A stretch of 64,000 nucleotides of DNA from Aquimarina sp. AU58 (lineage in GTDB: Bacteria > Bacteroidota > Bacteroidia > Flavobacteriales > Flavobacteriaceae), in contig NZ_OMPD01000014.1 in the NCBI RefSeq assembly GCF_900312745.1, positions 62,001 to 126,000 of the forward strand. The letters run 5' to 3'. A program made the position numbers and the translations under genes. Every line of letters begins with the position of its first letter. Position 1 is the stretch's first letter. The notes below the pieces were generated by a model. The model ran no database searches and was not told where the DNA came from. It was given only the letters and a program-made list of their open reading frames with translations. Below are positions 1 to 8,960 of this stretch, in pieces.

Positions 1-887
1 CTGCTACTGTTGATGATGGAAAGCAATTTTTAGAAACTTTACAGGCACCCTACGTGTTAAAAGCAGATGGTTTGGCAGCAGGAAAAGGTGTATTAATTCT
101 TCAGGACATAGATGAGGCAAAGGCAGAACTTGAAAACATGCTAACCAACAAAAAATTTGGTGCAGCGAGTGAGAAAGTTGTGATCGAAGAATTTCTTGAT
201 GGTATAGAGCTTAGTGTTTTTGTACTTACAGATGGTAAAAATTACTTAACCTTACCAACAGCCAAAGACTACAAACGTATTGGAGAAGGAGATACTGGGT
301 TAAATACAGGAGGTATGGGAGCTATTTCACCAGTTCCTTTTGTAGATAATACACTTATGACTAAAATCGAAGAGCGTATTATTAAACCAACTGTACAAGG
401 ATTAGAAAAAGAAAATATAGATTATAAAGGTTTTATTTTTATCGGACTTATTAAAGTAGGGGATGATCCAAAAGTAATTGAATATAATGTACGTATGGGC
501 GATCCAGAAACCGAGGCAGTCCTGCCGAGAGTGAAGACAGATTTAGTACAATTATTTCAGCATGTTGGAAATCAATCGCTGAATGAGATCAATCTCGAAT
601 TAGATAAGCGAAGTGCTGCTGCTATAGTAACTGTTTCTGGAGGGTATCCAGAAGCTTATGAAAAAGGAAAAGAGATTACTGGTATAGATACGATTACAGA
701 CTCTATTGTTTTTCATGCAGGTACATCTCTAGAGGGTGATAAAGTAGTTACTAGTGGGGGGAGAGTAATGGCTATAACATCATTGGATGAAGATTTTAGA
801 AAGGCCATTAAAACATCGTATCAAAGCATAGAAAAACTTAATTTTGATAAGATCTATTATAGAAAAGACCTAGGATTCGATTTATAG
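1..887 (+). CDS. purD: Phosphoribosylamine-glycine ligase, 3' part (5' end outside window)
   Basis: GARS ligates phosphoribosylamine to glycine using ATP, a step of purine synthesis. The frame is open from base 3 to the stop at 885-887, so the gene is cut by the window edge and the N-terminal part is missing. What remains is the ATP-grasp region: LKADGLAAGKGV near its start, the EEFLDGIELSVF strand, the DYKRIGEGDTGLNTGGMGA loop and the metal-binding stretch EYNVRMGDPETEAVLP, followed by the C-terminal domain. All are typical of PurD. A strong hairpin follows the stop, so transcription probably ends here. Confidence 0.96.
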   Translation, partial: ATVDDGKQFLETLQAPYVLKADGLAAGKGVLILQDIDEAKAELENMLTNKKFGAASEKVVIEEFLDGIELSVFVLTDGKNYLTLPTAKDYKRIGEGDTGLNTGGMGAISPVPFVDNTLMTKIEERIIKPTVQGLEKENIDYKGFIFIGLIKVGDDPKVIEYNVRMGDPETEAVLPRVKTDLVQLFQHVGNQSLNEINLELDKRSAAAIVTVSGGYPEAYEKGKEITGIDTITDSIVFHAGTSLEGDKVVTSGGRVMAITSLDEDFRKAIKTSYQSIEKLNFDKIYYRKDLGFDL

Positions 888-910
888 CGCCTCCTAAATA
901 CAGAACAATC

Positions 911-952
911 AAAAAAAGCATTTAATTTATATATAAATTAAATGCTTTTTTT
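911..952. terminator. Bidirectional terminator between purD and the DUF6341 gene
   Basis: A near-perfect 20-bp inverted repeat (911-930 with 933-952) starts with seven A and ends with seven T, so either strand gives a hairpin followed by a U-run. It lies between two convergent genes. Confidence 0.85.
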
Positions 953-1004
953 GATATTTATAACACTCGTAACTTCAAGAATTACTTCTTGATCAAGCGA
1001 GGTT

Positions 1005-1235
1005 TTAGTTTAAAAAAGAATGAGCTGTAGGATCTCTATTCTCCTCATTATTGTCATTAAATTTCTTTAATTCCTTCATCCAATATATAAAAGCAGCAAA
1101 ACCAATAAACATAAATGCCCAATTAAGCATATTAGCACCAAACCAGTTTTCTAATTCTAATGCTCTAAACCAATCAAAAGGAATAAATAATATATCTACA
1201 AAAAGTGATTCTATCACTTCAAAAAAATCTTTCAT
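1005..1235 (-). CDS. Small membrane protein, DUF6341 family
   Basis: A 76-aa protein with a predicted amphipathic or membrane N-terminus (VDILFIPFDWFRALE) and one clear membrane helix (NMLNWAFMFIGFAAFIYWMKEL). It matches my memory of the small flavobacterial DUF6341 proteins, which sit next to purD and a DUF6427 gene, as here. Function is unknown. The start is the only Met at the N-terminus. It converges on purD and is divergent from the next gene. Confidence 0.75.
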   Translation of the reverse strand: MKDFFEVIESLFVDILFIPFDWFRALELENWFGANMLNWAFMFIGFAAFIYWMKELKKFNDNNEENRDPTAHSFLN

Positions 1236-1361
1236 AACTTGTTCTATATTTTCTTTGTAAAAAGTCTAAAGCGGTAAACTAAAAACTTTTTATAAATTAG
1301 TTCAATAATACCAATAGACAATTCTATACTATTGTCTGGTGCAAAAATATAAAAAATAGTA

Positions 1362-2282
1362 GTGTTATCAAGCTTTTTTAGTAAATCAAAACCCATTAAT
1401 TATATTGCTGTGGCATTGTATATGGCTATACTATTTGGTATTGCCCATTATAGAAAGGGTTTTGAGGCCGAAAGCAGCCATATTTTACTAACAGCAGCTA
1501 GTATTTTTTTGTATATTTTACCAATGTTAGCTCTTAATTTTGTGGCGCAAAAAAATGACCTTACCAATAAAGGTACATTTACAATACTTTTGTATGCTTT
1601 TCTTACTGCAATTTTACCTAGTTCACTAACCAGTTTTTCTATTTTATTATCAAATGTATTTGTATTACTGGCACTGCAAAATATCTTGCATCTGCGAAAT
1701 GAGAAACATATTAAAGCCAAAATTTTTAATGCATCAATCTTTATCGGCTTAGCCTCATTAGCTTATTTTTGGAGTATTGGATTTATTTTTTTGGTTTTTT
1801 TAGGGATACTTTTTTTCGACCCCCAAAACTATAGAAACTGGATTATTCCTTTTATTGGAATTAGTATGATTTATGTATTTGCGAATTGTTTTACACTACT
1901 GTTTTATGATTCGTTTTTTGCAATTGAAACCTATGTTGACCCTATATCGTTTTCATTTCAGAATTACTTTATAAAAGAACATCTTTTCTCTGTAGGGATA
2001 ATATCGATTTGTATTGTATTCTTTTTCTCAATATACCTTATTAAGTTTGGTAGAAAAACAGCGAATACAAAACCTATATTGCGAGTTGTTATTATCTATT
2101 TGATTGTGGCGATTGTAGTAGCAGCCATTGCACCAAAAAAGGATACTTCTGAGCTATTTTTTATAGCAACACCTCTTTCCCTTATCGGTACTACATATCT
2201 CGAAATGAATTATCATCAATTTGCTAAAGAAATTAATATTTGGGTATTCATCTTGATCCCTTTTACAGTATTATTGTTCTAA
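1362..2282 (+). CDS. Polytopic membrane protein, DUF6427 family
   Basis: A 306-aa protein made almost entirely of hydrophobic segments, about eight to ten membrane helices, with short charged loops such as HLRNEKHIKAK. Length and the purD/DUF6341 context fit the flavobacterial DUF6427 family of unknown function. The start is a GTG (1362); no upstream ATG is in frame. It is divergent from the DUF6341 gene, and the roughly 125-bp gap must hold both promoters. Confidence 0.75.
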   Translation: MLSSFFSKSKPINYIAVALYMAILFGIAHYRKGFEAESSHILLTAASIFLYILPMLALNFVAQKNDLTNKGTFTILLYAFLTAILPSSLTSFSILLSNVFVLLALQNILHLRNEKHIKAKIFNASIFIGLASLAYFWSIGFIFLVFLGILFFDPQNYRNWIIPFIGISMIYVFANCFTLLFYDSFFAIETYVDPISFSFQNYFIKEHLFSVGIISICIVFFFSIYLIKFGRKTANTKPILRVVIIYLIVAIVVAAIAPKKDTSELFFIATPLSLIGTTYLEMNYHQFAKEINIWVFILIPFTVLLF

Positions 2283-2615
2283 ATAATATATGATAAGAGC
2301 TGATAGCGCATTACAATCCTTGTTAAAAAGAAACATATTATACCTAAACTCAACCATGTAATTTTTGTTGAGGTAGATTGAATTATCATATGCCAAATAC
2401 TATTACAAAATATAATACCTTTGTACCTGCCGAAAAATAAGGTTGCGTACATATGATTGTTCTGTATATTGTGAATTAATACAGTTAAAACTGATTTTTA
2501 AAGAATTGGCCATAACAACAAATTGCGAGTAATTCAACGCTGATAAAACACAATATAGAAAACATATGAAGATACTTTATAGAATATTTACAATTTTAGA
2601 AAAATACTAGCAAAG
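2283..2615. other. 333-bp intergenic region with promoter for the DUF4254-GT9 operon
   Basis: No open frame of note. It contains a consensus -7 box (2416-2423, see separate entry), which would give a 5' leader of roughly 180 nt for the DUF4254 gene. The leader has no structure I recognise. Confidence 0.5.
2416..2423 (+). promoter_or_regulatory. Bacteroidota -7 promoter box (TACCTTTG)
   Basis: Exact match to TAnnTTTG. No TTG-like -33 box is visible at 19-21 bp upstream, so only the -7 element supports it. It is the best candidate promoter for the DUF4254 and glycosyltransferase genes. Confidence 0.5.
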
Positions 2616-3224
2616 ATGTTTACCGATAAAGCAAATTCCATTTTTAAAGAAGTTATAGAAAAATACCATGTGATCGATAGTGTTGATCAAGAGTTTTCAA
2701 ATCCATATGATAGCAAATCACAGGCAATAGAGCATTTGCTATATCGAAAATGTTGGATTGATACCGTACAATGGCACTATGAAGATATCATACGAGATCC
2801 AGAAATTGATCCAATCGCAGCCTTAAAGCTAAAACGACAGATTGATGCCTCTAATCAGGATCGAACAGATATGGTAGAATATATTGATAGTTATTTTTTA
2901 GAATTGTATAAAGAGATAACGCCCAAGACAAATGCTACCATTAATACAGAAAGTCCTGCATGGGGAGTAGATAGACTGTCTATTTTGGCATTAAAAGTAT
3001 ATCATATGCATGTAGAAACGATTCGCGAAGGGGCTACAGATACTCATAAAGCAGCATGTCAAAACAAGTTGAATGTGCTACTGGAGCAACAAGTAGACTT
3101 GTCTACTGCTATTGATACATTGTTGAATGATATCGAGAATGGGGATAAATACATGAAAGTATATAAGCAAATGAAAATGTACAATGATGATGAATTAAAC
3201 CCGGTATTACGTGGGGGGAAGTAA
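2616..3224 (+). CDS. DUF4254 domain protein
   Basis: A 202-aa soluble, helical protein with family-typical stretches IEHLLYRKCWIDTVQWHYEDIIRDP near residue 40 and LKLKRQIDASNQDRTDMVE near residue 70. DUF4254 proteins are common in Bacteroidota next to family 9 glycosyltransferases, as here, and are thought to act with them in surface glycan synthesis; the biochemical role is unknown. The stop overlaps the start of the next gene by 14 nt, so the two are translationally coupled. Confidence 0.85.
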   Translation: MFTDKANSIFKEVIEKYHVIDSVDQEFSNPYDSKSQAIEHLLYRKCWIDTVQWHYEDIIRDPEIDPIAALKLKRQIDASNQDRTDMVEYIDSYFLELYKEITPKTNATINTESPAWGVDRLSILALKVYHMHVETIREGATDTHKAACQNKLNVLLEQQVDLSTAIDTLLNDIENGDKYMKVYKQMKMYNDDELNPVLRGGK

Positions 3225-4269
3225 TCTAAAGAGATCTAAAGAGTCTGAAACGAACGTTCTGGTGATTCGTCTTTCTGCTATGGGTGATATAGCAATGACG
3301 GTTCCTGTTTTAAGAGTTTTTAGAGCTACCTATCCCGATGTAAAACTAACAGTACTTACCCGAAAATTCTTTGAACCCATATTTTCTGATATTGAAAATT
3401 TAGAGGTATATCATGCAGATGTAAATAATAAACATAAAGGCTTTATTGGGCTTACGCGATTATCCAATGAATTGCGTAAACAAAATATAAACGCTGTTGC
3501 CGATATGCATAATGTATTACGCTCTAATGTACTTAAAACTTTATTTTCGTTACGAGGGATAAAAACAGCTCAGGTAGATAAAGGTCGTGCAGAGAAAAAA
3601 GCATTGACTCGATCAAAAAATAAGGTGTTTAAACAATTAAAAACAACACACCAGCGATATGCTGATGTTTTTTCTGCATTAGGATATCCTATTGATCTTA
3701 CAACTCATGAGTTCCCAAAAAAACAACCGCTAACACCTGAAATTCTTTCCATAACTCAAAATTCGACCAAAAAATGGTTAGGGATTGCACCATTCGCACA
3801 ATATGAAAGTAAAACCTACCCACTAGCATTAATGATTGAGGTAATCGAGACCTTGAACAAAGAAGACGGGTATGAAATTTTCCTCTTCGGAGGAGGTAAA
3901 CGAGAATTAGATATTCTAAATAATATAGAAAGTAAGTATAAGAATGTAACCAATATCGTAGGGAAACTATCTTTTGAAGATGAGCTAAAACTTATAGGTA
4001 ATTTAGATGCTATGGTATCAATGGATAGTGGCAATGCACATTTAGCAGCAATGTACGGAGTGCCAACAATTACACTATGGGGAGTAACGCATCCATTCAC
4101 CGGTTTCATGCCTTTTGAGCAACCTATGGAACGTGCTGTTTTACCAAATTTGGCAAAATATGACCAGATTCCAACTTCAATTTATGGTAATAAAGTACCT
4201 CCTGGTTATGAAAAAGTGATGCATACCATAAAGCCAGAAACTGTCGTAGAAAGGATTAATAAATTATAA
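3211..4269 (+). CDS. Glycosyltransferase family 9 (heptosyltransferase-like)
   Basis: The protein (352 aa) transfers a sugar from an activated donor to an LPS-like acceptor on the inner face of the inner membrane. Features are the N-terminal LVIRLSAMGDIAMTVPVLR (Rossmann start), a central APFAQYESKTYPL segment and the C-terminal donor-binding motif SMDSGNAHLAAMYGVPTITLWG. The start is GTG at 3211 inside the end of the DUF4254 gene; the first conserved residues begin about 15 codons later, so a slightly later start cannot be excluded. A terminator follows. Confidence 0.9.
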   Translation: MGGSNLKRSKESETNVLVIRLSAMGDIAMTVPVLRVFRATYPDVKLTVLTRKFFEPIFSDIENLEVYHADVNNKHKGFIGLTRLSNELRKQNINAVADMHNVLRSNVLKTLFSLRGIKTAQVDKGRAEKKALTRSKNKVFKQLKTTHQRYADVFSALGYPIDLTTHEFPKKQPLTPEILSITQNSTKKWLGIAPFAQYESKTYPLALMIEVIETLNKEDGYEIFLFGGGKRELDILNNIESKYKNVTNIVGKLSFEDELKLIGNLDAMVSMDSGNAHLAAMYGVPTITLWGVTHPFTGFMPFEQPMERAVLPNLAKYDQIPTSIYGNKVPPGYEKVMHTIKPETVVERINKL

Positions 4270-4276
4270 ACTTATC

Positions 4277-4307
4277 ATACATTTCAGCTTTGCTGAAATG
4301 TATTTTT
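4277..4307 (+). terminator. Terminator after the glycosyltransferase gene
   Basis: A 12-bp perfect stem (ATACATTTCAGC / GCTGAAATGTAT) with a 3-nt loop, followed by a T-run, located 8 nt after the stop codon. Confidence 0.85.
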
Positions 4308-4331
4308 AACAGATAAAGTTAGTCCTCAAAA

Positions 4332-5384
4332 TCAAACATCATCAAAATCAACGGTAATCGAAGCAGAGGTTGGATGTGCCTGGCAAGCCAGAACGAGCCC
4401 TTCTTCTATTTCTCCATCGGTAAGAATGCTATTCTTTTCCATTACTGCATTACCTTCAGTGATTTTGCAAATACAAGAACTACACACTCCTCCCTGGCAG
4501 GAATAAGGAGCATCGATATCTTGGTCTAATGCTGCATCAAGAATTGTTTTTTTCTGATCCATAACAAAATTAAACTCTTCATCATCTACCAATACTTTAA
4601 TATTCGATTTTCCTTCAAGATTAGTATCTATTTCTGTTGCAGAAGCACTACTGGTAAAGAGTTCAAAATGGATGTTGTCTTTAGTAATGCCGTTGTCTTG
4701 TAAAATTGAAGTTACCGTATTGATCATTTCTTCGGGACCACATAGATAAAATGAAGTAAAAGAAATGTCTTTAAATTTATTTTTTACTACATAATTTACA
4801 GTCGATTTTTCTATTCTTCCGAAGTGTGCGTTATCTTCCTGACTTCTACTATATATAAATTCTATAAATAGACGATCAGAATATTTTGCTTGTAATTCTA
4901 ATAATTCTTTATGAAAAATAGTCTCTTCTGGAGTCTTATTTCCGTATACCAAAACAAAACGACTATTGGGTTCTTCTTCAAGAACTGCTTTGATCATACT
5001 CATTACGGGAGTAATACCACTACCTGCTGCAAAAGCAGCATAAGAATTATTTGCCTGGGTATTAGGAGTAATTGAGAAATTACCTTCGGGAGTATGAACT
5101 TCGAGCACATCACCCTCTTTTAATTTGTTATTCGCAATAACCGAAAATGTACCTCCGGGTATTTCTTTAACAGTCACTTTAAGAATATTACTTTTTGGAG
5201 AACTACAAATAGAATATGCTCTACGTACTTCTTTTCCTTCTACTTCGGTTTTGATAGTAATGTATTGACCTGGGATAAAAGAATAGGCACTCTGTAATGT
5301 TGTTGGTACTTCGAATGTTATAGAAACTGCCAAGGGAGTTTCTCGAGTAATATGTTGTATGGGTAATTTATGAAAATCTGACAT
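4332..5384 (-). CDS. Ferredoxin-NAD(P)H reductase with C-terminal 2Fe-2S domain (PaaE-like)
   Basis: A 350-aa flavin reductase in three parts: an FAD domain (about 1-100, with RRAYSICSSP), an NAD(P) domain (about 105-235, with AAGSGITPVMSMI and YLCGPEEMI) and a plant-type ferredoxin domain (about 260-350) with CQGGVCSSCICK and a fourth Cys in LACQAHP. This is the layout of the reductase subunit of phenylacetyl-CoA epoxidase (PaaE/PaaK). No other paa genes are nearby, so its electron acceptor here is unknown. A -7 box lies upstream at 5495-5502. Confidence 0.85.
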   Translation of the reverse strand: MSDFHKLPIQHITRETPLAVSITFEVPTTLQSAYSFIPGQYITIKTEVEGKEVRRAYSICSSPKSNILKVTVKEIPGGTFSVIANNKLKEGDVLEVHTPEGNFSITPNTQANNSYAAFAAGSGITPVMSMIKAVLEEEPNSRFVLVYGNKTPEETIFHKELLELQAKYSDRLFIEFIYSRSQEDNAHFGRIEKSTVNYVVKNKFKDISFTSFYLCGPEEMINTVTSILQDNGITKDNIHFELFTSSASATEIDTNLEGKSNIKVLVDDEEFNFVMDQKKTILDAALDQDIDAPYSCQGGVCSSCICKITEGNAVMEKNSILTDGEIEEGLVLACQAHPTSASITVDFDDV

Positions 5385-5494
5385 TGTATTGTACTAAAAA
5401 ACCTAATTTGAAAACTTCAGTATTAAGGAGAATTCAAAGTAGATAGTTGTATGAGCCCGATACTATATCGGAATCTCATTTTTTAAATTTGTGA

Positions 5495-5502
5495 CAAAAA
5501 TA
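5495..5502 (-). promoter_or_regulatory. -7 promoter box (TATTTTTG on minus strand)
   Basis: Exact TAnnTTTG match reading toward the PaaE-like reductase gene, about 110 bp before its ATG. No clear -33 box. Confidence 0.45.
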
Positions 5503-5613
5503 GTAAATGCAACCAGAGAAGATAGCCTTTACGAAAAAATTTAAGCAGTTCTTAATTATTTTTTGTAACAAAATCTCGTTTTTGATTACTAAATAGTTAA
5601 ATACATCTTAACT

Positions 5614-7086
5614 ATGTTTACTCGCTTCATCAATTTACAATGGAAATCTTTTTGGCGATCAGCTTCTTTAACCTCTGGATTATTTATGAAGTTCTTTATG
5701 GGATTTTGGGCACTTTGGGTTATTGTAATGATGGCTTCGGGAGGAATTGGCGCCTTTTTTTTAATTAAGGAAAAGCTTAATCTCGATCCTCTAGAAACCA
5801 TAAACAGGTTTTTGATATATTGGCTAGTCTTTGATTTGCTGTTTCGATATGCCTTGCAAAAAATGCCAGTTATTAATATTAAACCATTACTCATTCTTCC
5901 TTTCAAAAAAAGAAAAATCGTTTCATTTGCTTTTGGGAAGACAGTATTTTCATTTTTTAATATTATTCATGCTTTCTTTTTTATTCCATTTTCTATTGTA
6001 TTAATTGGAAATGAATATCCAGTGTTTGATGTGCTATTATGGAATATTGGATTGACTGCATTAATTTACAGTAACAATTTCCTAAATATCATTTTAAACA
6101 AAAAAGACAATCTTATATTTATCATAGGAGGTGTTTTGGCAATTCTAGGAGGATTACATTATTTTGAATATTTTGATATTACGACATATACAGCTCCATT
6201 TTTTAAAGGATTATATGAGATTCCTTTTTTGGTATTGATTCCTATAGCGATCCTCTTGTTTTTGATAACTATATCGTTTCGATCCTTTGTAACCGACCTG
6301 TATCTGGATGCAGGATTAGCTACTAAAACCAAAAATGTAAAAACAGAAAACCTCGAGTGGTTAGATCGGTTTGGTAAGACCGCAACCTTTCTCAAGAATG
6401 ATATAAAACTCATAAAAAGAAATAAGCGAGCCAGGTCCACAGTTTTGGTGAGTATTTTATTCTTATTTTACGGATTGTTGTTTTTCACAGGAGCTGTAAA
6501 GACATATGACGGACCCGTTTGGAGAATTTTTGCTGCCATTTTTGTTACTGGTGGGTTTCTATTGAGCTTTGGACAGTTCGTACCGAGTTGGGATAGTTCG
6601 TATTACCCATTAATGATGAGTCAAAATATTCGCTATAAAGAGTATTTATCTTCTAAATGGTGGTTGATGGTAATTGCAACATTAATCTCTACAGTATTAG
6701 CATCTGGATATTTGTACTATGGATGGGAAGTATATCTCGCTATACTAGTTGGAGCAATCTATAATATAGGAGTGAATTCTCATGTAGTATTATGGGCAGG
6801 AGCTTATGTAAAAACACCTATTGATTTAACCAGTAACAAAAATGCGTTTGGAGATAAACAAGCTTTTAATGCAAAGACCTTACTATTATCATTGCCTAAA
6901 ATGGTTTTACCTATGATATTATATGCGATAGGCCATTATGCATATAGTCCTTATGCAGGATATGCTCTGGTAACTGTTGCTGGTATTGCAGGGTTTGCAT
7001 TTAAAGATGCAGTTTTTAATAAAATAGAAAGTATTTATAGAACAGAAAAGTATAAAACGATCTGGGCATACAAACAAAAAAAATAA
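5614..7086 (+). CDS. DUF5687 family membrane protein (ABC transporter permease partner)
   Basis: A 490-aa protein with many membrane helices separated by short loops (for example a block around residues 100-215 and another from about 275 on). The sequence looks like the DUF5687 family, which in Bacteroidota is paired with an ABC ATPase gene; here the ATPase gene starts 5 nt after the stop. By context it is the membrane part of a two-gene ABC exporter; the substrate is unknown. Confidence 0.8.
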   Translation: MFTRFINLQWKSFWRSASLTSGLFMKFFMGFWALWVIVMMASGGIGAFFLIKEKLNLDPLETINRFLIYWLVFDLLFRYALQKMPVINIKPLLILPFKKRKIVSFAFGKTVFSFFNIIHAFFFIPFSIVLIGNEYPVFDVLLWNIGLTALIYSNNFLNIILNKKDNLIFIIGGVLAILGGLHYFEYFDITTYTAPFFKGLYEIPFLVLIPIAILLFLITISFRSFVTDLYLDAGLATKTKNVKTENLEWLDRFGKTATFLKNDIKLIKRNKRARSTVLVSILFLFYGLLFFTGAVKTYDGPVWRIFAAIFVTGGFLLSFGQFVPSWDSSYYPLMMSQNIRYKEYLSSKWWLMVIATLISTVLASGYLYYGWEVYLAILVGAIYNIGVNSHVVLWAGAYVKTPIDLTSNKNAFGDKQAFNAKTLLLSLPKMVLPMILYAIGHYAYSPYAGYALVTVAGIAGFAFKDAVFNKIESIYRTEKYKTIWAYKQKK

Positions 7087-7091
7087 AAAAC

Positions 7092-7808
7092 ATGATATCA
7101 GTACATAACCTAACTAAAACATATACCGGAAATACCGTTCTTAATATTGAATCTCTAGAGATACAGAAAGGAAAGAGTTTTGGTCTGGTGGGTAATAACG
7201 GAGCAGGAAAAACAACTTTATTTAGTGCGATATTAGATCTTATTCAACCCACAACGGGATATATCGAAAATAAAGGAATTAAAGTTAGTGAAAGTGAAGA
7301 ATGGAAATCGGTAACTTCTGCATTTATTGATGAGACGTTCTTGATAGGATACCTTACTGCAGAAGAGTATTTTTATTTTATAGGAGAACTTCGTGGGCAA
7401 AATAAAGCCGATGTAGATGCATTATTATCTGGTTTTGAAGACTTTTTTCATGGTGAGATTTTAGGGCAAAAAAAATATTTAAGAGATCTCTCTAAAGGAA
7501 ACCAGAAAAAGGCGGGTATTGTTGCGGCACTTATTGGTAATCCAGAAGTAATTGTTCTAGATGAACCTTTTGCTAATTTGGATCCAACGACACAAATTCG
7601 CTTAAAAAAAATAATTAAAGAACTATCTACAGACCCAAATATCACCGTTTTGGTATCTAGTCATGACTTAATGCATGTTACCGAAGTATGCGAGCGAATT
7701 GTAGTGCTGGATAAAGGAGAAGTAGTAAAAGATCTTTCAACATCAGAAGAAACACTTAGAGAACTCGAAGCACATTTTGGTAAGGTGGATAGTTTAGATA
7801 TAGAATAA
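7092..7808 (+). CDS. ABC transporter ATP-binding protein
   Basis: The 238-aa ATPase has all main motifs: Walker A GNNGAGKTT (about 34-42), a signature LSKGNQKKAG, Walker B VIVLDEPFANLDP and the switch His in SSHDLMH. It follows the DUF5687 gene by 5 nt, so both are one operon and probably one transporter of the CcmA/Nod type. Substrate unknown. A hairpin follows immediately. Confidence 0.93.
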   Translation: MISVHNLTKTYTGNTVLNIESLEIQKGKSFGLVGNNGAGKTTLFSAILDLIQPTTGYIENKGIKVSESEEWKSVTSAFIDETFLIGYLTAEEYFYFIGELRGQNKADVDALLSGFEDFFHGEILGQKKYLRDLSKGNQKKAGIVAALIGNPEVIVLDEPFANLDPTTQIRLKKIIKELSTDPNITVLVSSHDLMHVTEVCERIVVLDKGEVVKDLSTSEETLRELEAHFGKVDSLDIE

Positions 7809-7841
7809 ATCAAGATTCAGGTTTCTTCCCAAATCTTGATT
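7808..7841 (+). terminator. Hairpin terminator after the ABC ATPase gene
   Basis: A 10-bp stem (AATCAAGATT / AATCTTGATT) with a 14-nt loop directly after the stop codon. The T-run is short, so strength is uncertain. Confidence 0.55.
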
Positions 7842-7862
7842 TAAAAGTCTGAAGATATAATA

Positions 7863-8513
7863 TTAGCAGCTAGAATATGGTGAAGCACAAGCATAAAAAG
7901 GCGCATTTGAACAGTTTATGCTTCTGTTTGGATTTTGATATCCTTTAATCATTGGGTCATCAACAGATAACCAGACTGTACGACACACTCCACTAGGTCG
8001 ATTACCTTCATTAATTTTAAGTAAAGGATCTCCAAATTGATAAACAATTTTTTCTACATAAGCTACATGTCCCTCGGGTATTCCTGTATCCATTATTACC
8101 GCCGAACCTACTGTAGGGTTACAACTATTAATTAATTTCATCTTTCCTTTTAAACATCCTGTATTTGTCCATTTGTAATGTGTGTCACAGCCAGAATCCA
8201 CAGGCATAAGTCTAGAATCTATACTCCTTACATGATGAACACAGTTATTACAGTTTTGCTTTGATGTAGAGGTAGTACCAGGAGAATAATATTCAAGAAT
8301 AGTTAGGATTTGCTCAGAGGTCAGGTTTTTAAATCGATCATCTTTTGATAAATCGGTATGTGGTTTACTCAAGTCAATTTTGTAATACTCAAAATCTAAT
8401 TCGGTTCCGATCTCCTCGGAGGAAGTAATCGTGTCTTCTTTGCTACAACTTGTAAATAAAAATATGGCAATAAAGAATATGCTGAAATAAATTTTCATTT
8501 CTTGTGGTTTCAT
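7863..8513 (-). CDS. Lipoprotein with a CHAP-like cysteine peptidase/amidase domain
   Basis: A 216-aa protein with a lipoprotein signal (IFFIAIFLFTSC, lipid-attached Cys about 23). From about residue 85 it carries a CHAP-like pattern: NNCVHHVRS (candidate nucleophile Cys-91), GSAVIMDTGIPEGHVAYVEKI (candidate His-149) and INEGN (about 167-171). CHAP domains cleave peptidoglycan amide bonds or act as amidases; the fit is by motif only. There are many extra cysteines (about 11 after the lipid Cys), suggesting disulfides outside the cytoplasm. Next to another Cys-rich exported protein and a leader peptide. Start could also be Met-6. Confidence 0.6.
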   Translation of the reverse strand: MKPQEMKIYFSIFFIAIFLFTSCSKEDTITSSEEIGTELDFEYYKIDLSKPHTDLSKDDRFKNLTSEQILTILEYYSPGTTSTSKQNCNNCVHHVRSIDSRLMPVDSGCDTHYKWTNTGCLKGKMKLINSCNPTVGSAVIMDTGIPEGHVAYVEKIVYQFGDPLLKINEGNRPSGVCRTVWLSVDDPMIKGYQNPNRSINCSNAPFYACASPYSSC

Positions 8514-8546
8514 AATTATATTATTTTAAAAGTTAAAAAAAGAAGT

Positions 8547-8867
8547 TTAAGGACAATTTGAAGATGAAGAAAACCCTATAAAGACGTTTCTATACTCATC
8601 GGTTGCTATTTCCATTCCTCCACAAAAATGGTATTTTCTATCTTCTCTATATTTAGTGCAAACGCCAAGTAAACAAGAAGAACAAAATTCACGCTGAGGC
8701 CTCCAACCAGTGGTGCAATCCATATTTTCTAAAGTAGGTTTTTTTAAGTTGTTGGCATTTAGATTTTCTAATGGAGTCATTAAGAAAATGGATAGTAAAA
8801 TTGCACATGCTAAGGCAAATGAAGTTTTTAAAAACTGTCCTTTTGATGTTAAGAAATACTTTTTCAT
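8547..8867 (-). CDS. Small exported cysteine-rich protein, family unknown
   Basis: A 106-aa protein with an N-terminal hydrophobic segment (SFALACAILLSIFLMTPL, about 16-33) that looks like a signal peptide or anchor, then a mature part of about 70 residues with seven cysteines (CTTGW, CSSCLLGVC, FCGG, SSNCP). I do not recognise the family. It lies 33 nt upstream of the CHAP-like lipoprotein gene on the same strand, so the two are probably co-transcribed. Confidence 0.6.
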   Translation of the reverse strand: MKKYFLTSKGQFLKTSFALACAILLSIFLMTPLENLNANNLKKPTLENMDCTTGWRPQREFCSSCLLGVCTKYREDRKYHFCGGMEIATDEYRNVFIGFSSSSNCP

Positions 8868-8960
8868 GATTTGTTGTATTTAAGTGATTAATAAGTTATT
8901 ACTCAGTATAAAATTACTAACCAACCATGATCTACAGAATATAAAAACCCAAGTAAGGTG

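Noticed and set aside
1051..1260. Plus-strand reading frame antisense to the DUF6341 gene
   Set aside because: It is the mirror of a recognised gene on the other strand and has no family features.
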